Positions 61,528 through 64,000 of a stretch of DNA of 64,000 bases are shown here, one piece after another. A program made the translations under genes and the position numbers. Source of the DNA: Bacillota bacterium (GTDB lineage: Bacteria > Bacillota > Desulfotomaculia > Desulfotomaculales > Desulfohalotomaculaceae); NCBI GenBank assembly GCA_009711615.1, contig VENI01000009.1:372001-436000 (forward strand). Direction: 5' to 3'. The notes under the pieces were generated by a model. That model was not told the origin of the DNA, searched no databases, and saw only the letters and a program-made list of their open reading frames with translations. Numbering within the stretch: position 1 is the first letter of the stretch; every line of letters starts with the position of its first letter.

Positions 61528-62469
61528 TTATTTTATATCTTTTATTTTACATTTTTCATTATTAAGCTTTACCACTCTCGGTTCAAATTGTAGCTTTTGC
61601 AATAGCTCGGTGTATTCTCCTGGGTGAATGTCTTCCCAGTTCTTCTCTAAAATGGCCACTAGCAGGGCTTCTATGACGTTGGTACCAAAGGACCGACCGT
61701 TAAATTCCGGTGTGGTGGTGACCAGCAGGCCTGCACCCCTCTCTTCCAACATCTCTACGTCCTGTTTTGTGGTGGTGTTGGTTATTACTATCTGGCCGTC
61801 TAATTTTCCGGGCAGGTACTTGCGAATAAAGTGAAAGTCACCAGCAATCACATCCGCTTCTTGGTAATATTTAGCATATTTATTTCTTTTAGCTATGTCC
61901 TGACTATCCTGCTTCTTTCCTGTTGGATAGAGTACAGTAAAGGGTAGCTTTGTCACTATTGGTAAAAGTCTGGCGGCAATGTTGTTTAACCTGGTCACAG
62001 TTTTTACCGGATAGGGTATACCCATACCGAACATTAAGTCACCACAGGTTATGTCGCATCCTACCTGCTCCAGTGCTTCTGCCATACCAAAGCGGTCCAC
62101 CGCACTGGTCATTAATACCTTAATATTTGAGTGCAGGTAACCTTTATTTGATAAATATTTTATTGTTTCCCTCTCTAGCGTATTCTTCACACCACTGCCG
62201 TCTACCACTGGTGTTTTTTTCAGAGCCTGCACCAACAGTTTACTATCTTTTATCATGTAGCGGTTTTTACCGGCATACAGATAGATATCTATTCCACCCA
62301 GACCAATGGCATTAACTTTGCCATCCAGTTCTTTTAATTTAGTTACTGCCTTATGAAAATTACCATCGGTGCCCACCCGGCTAATTTCAAATTGTTCACC
62401 TAGCAATTCAAGGGTAACACTGTGATCCCGCTTTGAAGACCCCAGGCTAATACTGATAACTTTTTTCAT
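61528..62469 (-). CDS. Quinate 5-dehydrogenase-like Rossmann protein
   Basis: 313 residues from ATG 62469 (CTGGGGG about ten bases upstream; longer leader not plausible). VISISLGSSKRDHSVTLELL opens it, then AIGLGGIDIYLYAGKNRYM, KVLMTSAVDRFGMAEALEQV, GDLMFGMGIPYPVKTVTRLN and VIAGDFHFIRKYLPGKLDGQ. The order matches proteins annotated as quinate 5-dehydrogenase in Peptococcaceae, though no shikimate pathway neighbour supports that reaction. The gene ends in a tandem 15-base repeat AAAATAAAAGATATA, which encodes KIKDIK. Confidence 0.6.
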   Translation of the reverse strand: MKKVISISLGSSKRDHSVTLELLGEQFEISRVGTDGNFHKAVTKLKELDGKVNAIGLGGIDIYLYAGKNRYMIKDSKLLVQALKKTPVVDGSGVKNTLERETIKYLSNKGYLHSNIKVLMTSAVDRFGMAEALEQVGCDITCGDLMFGMGIPYPVKTVTRLNNIAARLLPIVTKLPFTVLYPTGKKQDSQDIAKRNKYAKYYQEADVIAGDFHFIRKYLPGKLDGQIVITNTTTKQDVEMLEERGAGLLVTTTPEFNGRSFGTNVIEALLVAILEKNWEDIHPGEYTELLQKLQFEPRVVKLNNEKCKIKDIK

Positions 62470-62596
62470 GACACCGGCCCCCAGTGTGTAACAATTAACA
62501 TTTATTAACATTTTAACCCATATCATACTTAAAATACAACTGATATAGATCTGGATACAGAAGAAAAAATACTTTTTATGCCAACAATCTTATGTA

Positions 62597-62992
62597 TTAC
62601 ATTTTACCACCCATTTCTTCCACCACTTTAATCGCTTGATCTAGATGCTTCTCATCGGTAACTGCAGTTACAAGAAAACTCCTTCCACCAGCAACTCCAT
62701 AGTCAGTATCACCAATACCACTTACCGATGGGTCGGCCGCTTTTAAAATTCTCTCGTCTTTACTACCCAATTTATCCGTTACATCCGCAGAGAATAGTGT
62801 CAGGCCAGTTTGGGTAGGTTTACCAGAAACTGCTCGGTTAATTTCATCGTTATTTTCCACCCCATAGCGAGAAACTCGGTCCACCTGCACCTCGTTTATA
62901 CCCAATTGCTGTAACGCCTCTGCTGCTTTTTCTGCTTTATTGCTACTGGGGAAATATGCAAGTATTGATCGCTCCCCTTTTTCCATTTTCAT
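62597..62992 (-). CDS. Small general-stress-type ferredoxin-like protein
   Basis: 131 residues, GGGGGG upstream of ATG. ILAYFPSSNKAEKAAEALQQ and LGINEVQVDRVSRYG give a beta-alpha-beta start; a flexible Gly/Thr-rich middle (about 50-95) and FLVTAVTDEKHLDQAIKVVE close it. Resembles YflT/general stress 17M-like folds; no catalytic residues. Monocistronic. Confidence 0.6.
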   Translation of the reverse strand: MKMEKGERSILAYFPSSNKAEKAAEALQQLGINEVQVDRVSRYGVENNDEINRAVSGKPTQTGLTLFSADVTDKLGSKDERILKAADPSVSGIGDTDYGVAGGRSFLVTAVTDEKHLDQAIKVVEEMGGKM

Positions 62993-63305
62993 TATTTACC
63001 CCCCTGTTTTAGTAGTTGTATAGTTACTATGACGATAAAACGCTCTCTCATTCTGGCCTCTGACTCCTGAGTAGTGTTCCACCACTTCTGGGATAATTAG
63101 CCTAGCTTATCTATGTAATTTCTACCATTTTCGACTTTATTCTACCTATTTGGTTTTTACTAGTGTATAATGCTTTTATAATCCAAATTTGTAAGAGAGA
63201 GGTGATGTTGGAAACTTGGTGTTGCAACTTAATATTATGTTTGTCAGTAAGTTAATTCAATAATAATTTTTAAGTTCAGAGATAACTTGAGGAGGCAGAA
63301 AAATT
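62993..63305. other. Leader of the LysM gene with a heptamer repeat
   Basis: No gene seen. A TTCTGGCCTCTGACTCCTGA heptamer array at 63050-63073 and TATAAT-like boxes at about 63166-63180 occur here. GAGGAGG precedes the LysM start. Confidence 0.4.
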
Positions 63306-64000
63306 ATGAATCAACATGGGATTATCAAGAGTTCTCTGTTATCAGTAGCTTTTTCGGCAGCACTACTATTAACTGGCGGTGCAGCCGAAGCAGCTCAGAC
63401 TTACACTGTACAACCAGGAGACAGTCTTTGGAAAATATCTCAAAAAGTTGATGCATCAGTTAATGAAATAATCGAGGCTAACAATATTAACGGAACAGAA
63501 ATCCGAGTTGGCCAGCAATTAGTAATTCCCGATGAGGATAGTACTCCCGGTAGCAACAGTTATACCGTACAGCCAGGAGATAGCCTGTTTTTCATTGCTA
63601 GAGACTACGGTATTACAGTTGATGAACTAAAGGCAGCCAACAATCTTTCCAATAATGAAATATGGGTGGGACAAGAACTAGTTATACCGGGCGATAACAG
63701 TAAATCACCAACACCCGCACCCGATAATGACACAAATACTTATACTGTACAGCCGGGGGACAGCCTGTTCTTTATTGCCCGAGACTACGGTATCACAGTT
63801 GATGAACTTAAGGCCGCCAACAGCCTTTCCAGTAATGAAATTTGGGTAGGGCAAAAATTAACCATTCCCAATGGCGGAGAGGTAAACCAACCGGAGGAAC
63901 CACAAATACCCGATTCAGACAGTAACTATGATAGTTACACTGTGGTAAATGGTGATAGTTTATATTTTATCGCAAAGCGTTTTGGCACCACCGTGGACAA
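63306..64000 (+). CDS. Secreted LysM-repeat protein (partial, runs off window)
   Basis: At least 231 residues are visible. A signal peptide (to about residue 32, ALLLTGGAAEAAQ) is followed by four LysM domains of about 45 residues, each starting YTVQPGDSLWKIS, YTVQPGDSLFFIA (twice) or YTVVNGDSLYFIA and ending in the VGQQLVIP-type loop, joined by Ser/Pro/Asp linkers. LysM modules bind glycan chains of peptidoglycan. The C-terminal part, which would tell whether this is a hydrolase or a coat protein such as SafA, lies outside. Confidence 0.9.
   Translation, partial: MNQHGIIKSSLLSVAFSAALLLTGGAAEAAQTYTVQPGDSLWKISQKVDASVNEIIEANNINGTEIRVGQQLVIPDEDSTPGSNSYTVQPGDSLFFIARDYGITVDELKAANNLSNNEIWVGQELVIPGDNSKSPTPAPDNDTNTYTVQPGDSLFFIARDYGITVDELKAANSLSSNEIWVGQKLTIPNGGEVNQPEEPQIPDSDSNYDSYTVVNGDSLYFIAKRFGTTVD

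Noticed and set aside
63205..63255. 16-codon leader peptide before the LysM gene (MLETWCCNLILCLSVS)
   Set aside because: The AGGTG touches the ATG and nothing else supports translation.

Overview
The window looks like chromosomal DNA of a low-GC, endospore-forming, anaerobic Firmicute. The mix of genes (glutamate mutase/methylaspartase with 2-hydroxyacyl-CoA dehydratase components, three kinds of ger genes, GerM, YheC/YheD, many SPOCS/DUF3794 proteins) suggests the Peptococcaceae/Desulfotomaculum group. That placement is inferred from gene content only. No CRISPR array, rRNA or prophage is visible, and one tRNA gene is present.

Layout. 1-3.4 kb: the end of a substrate-binding protein, an alanine-racemase-family enzyme, a collapsed LysM 5'-nucleotidase pseudogene and a 41-residue repeat protein. 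3.4-12.4 kb: a CHASE4-PAS-GGDEF-HD-GYP protein, a SAM-I riboswitch driving metY-metA, a methyltransferase, azlC-azlD with a divergent MocR regulator, and a small coiled-coil protein. 12.4-18.4 kb: an ABC/adaptor exporter, an XRE-DUF3796 pair and a MerR regulator, separated by striking palindromes. 18.4-30 kb: spore germination genes (two GerAB, one GerAC, one GerAA, two CBO0543-type membrane proteins and small companions), interrupted by a chemoreceptor behind a c-di-GMP-I riboswitch with a dead cheY between them, and by uppP.

30-46 kb is the most unusual part. It is an AT-rich island of probable spore-surface genes, read as short operons each ended by a hairpin. It holds at least five small helical proteins sharing an 'IALEE' motif, four DUF3794 (SPOCS) proteins, an overlapping YheC/YheD ATP-grasp pair, a holin-like protein, and two divergent DUF11-repeat giants. 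One giant fuses predicted beta-propeller-like repeats, a PI-PLC X-type catalytic domain and DUF11 repeats. Both giants carry a Cys/His-rich insertion in their last DUF11 repeat. The island is flanked by two copies of a roughly 215-bp REP/MITE-like element and by transposase debris.

46.9-57.4 kb: tRNA-Gly and a long leftward gene string: glmS-glmL-glmE-mal (glutamate to mesaconate), a 2-hydroxyacyl-CoA dehydratase-like protein and its activator, an MBL hydrolase, a P-loop protein, rph, rdgB and a phosphoesterase. Dispersed TGACTCC heptamer repeats sit at gene ends here and have become part of GlmL. 57.5-64 kb: cell-wall genes (SH3b-AMIN-amidase, GerM lipoprotein, L,D-transpeptidase, LysM protein) with a quinate-dehydrogenase-like gene and a small stress-type protein.

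Start codons were chosen by Shine-Dalgarno spacing where the longest frame was implausible. All functional statements rest on recognised motifs read by eye. No database search was run.
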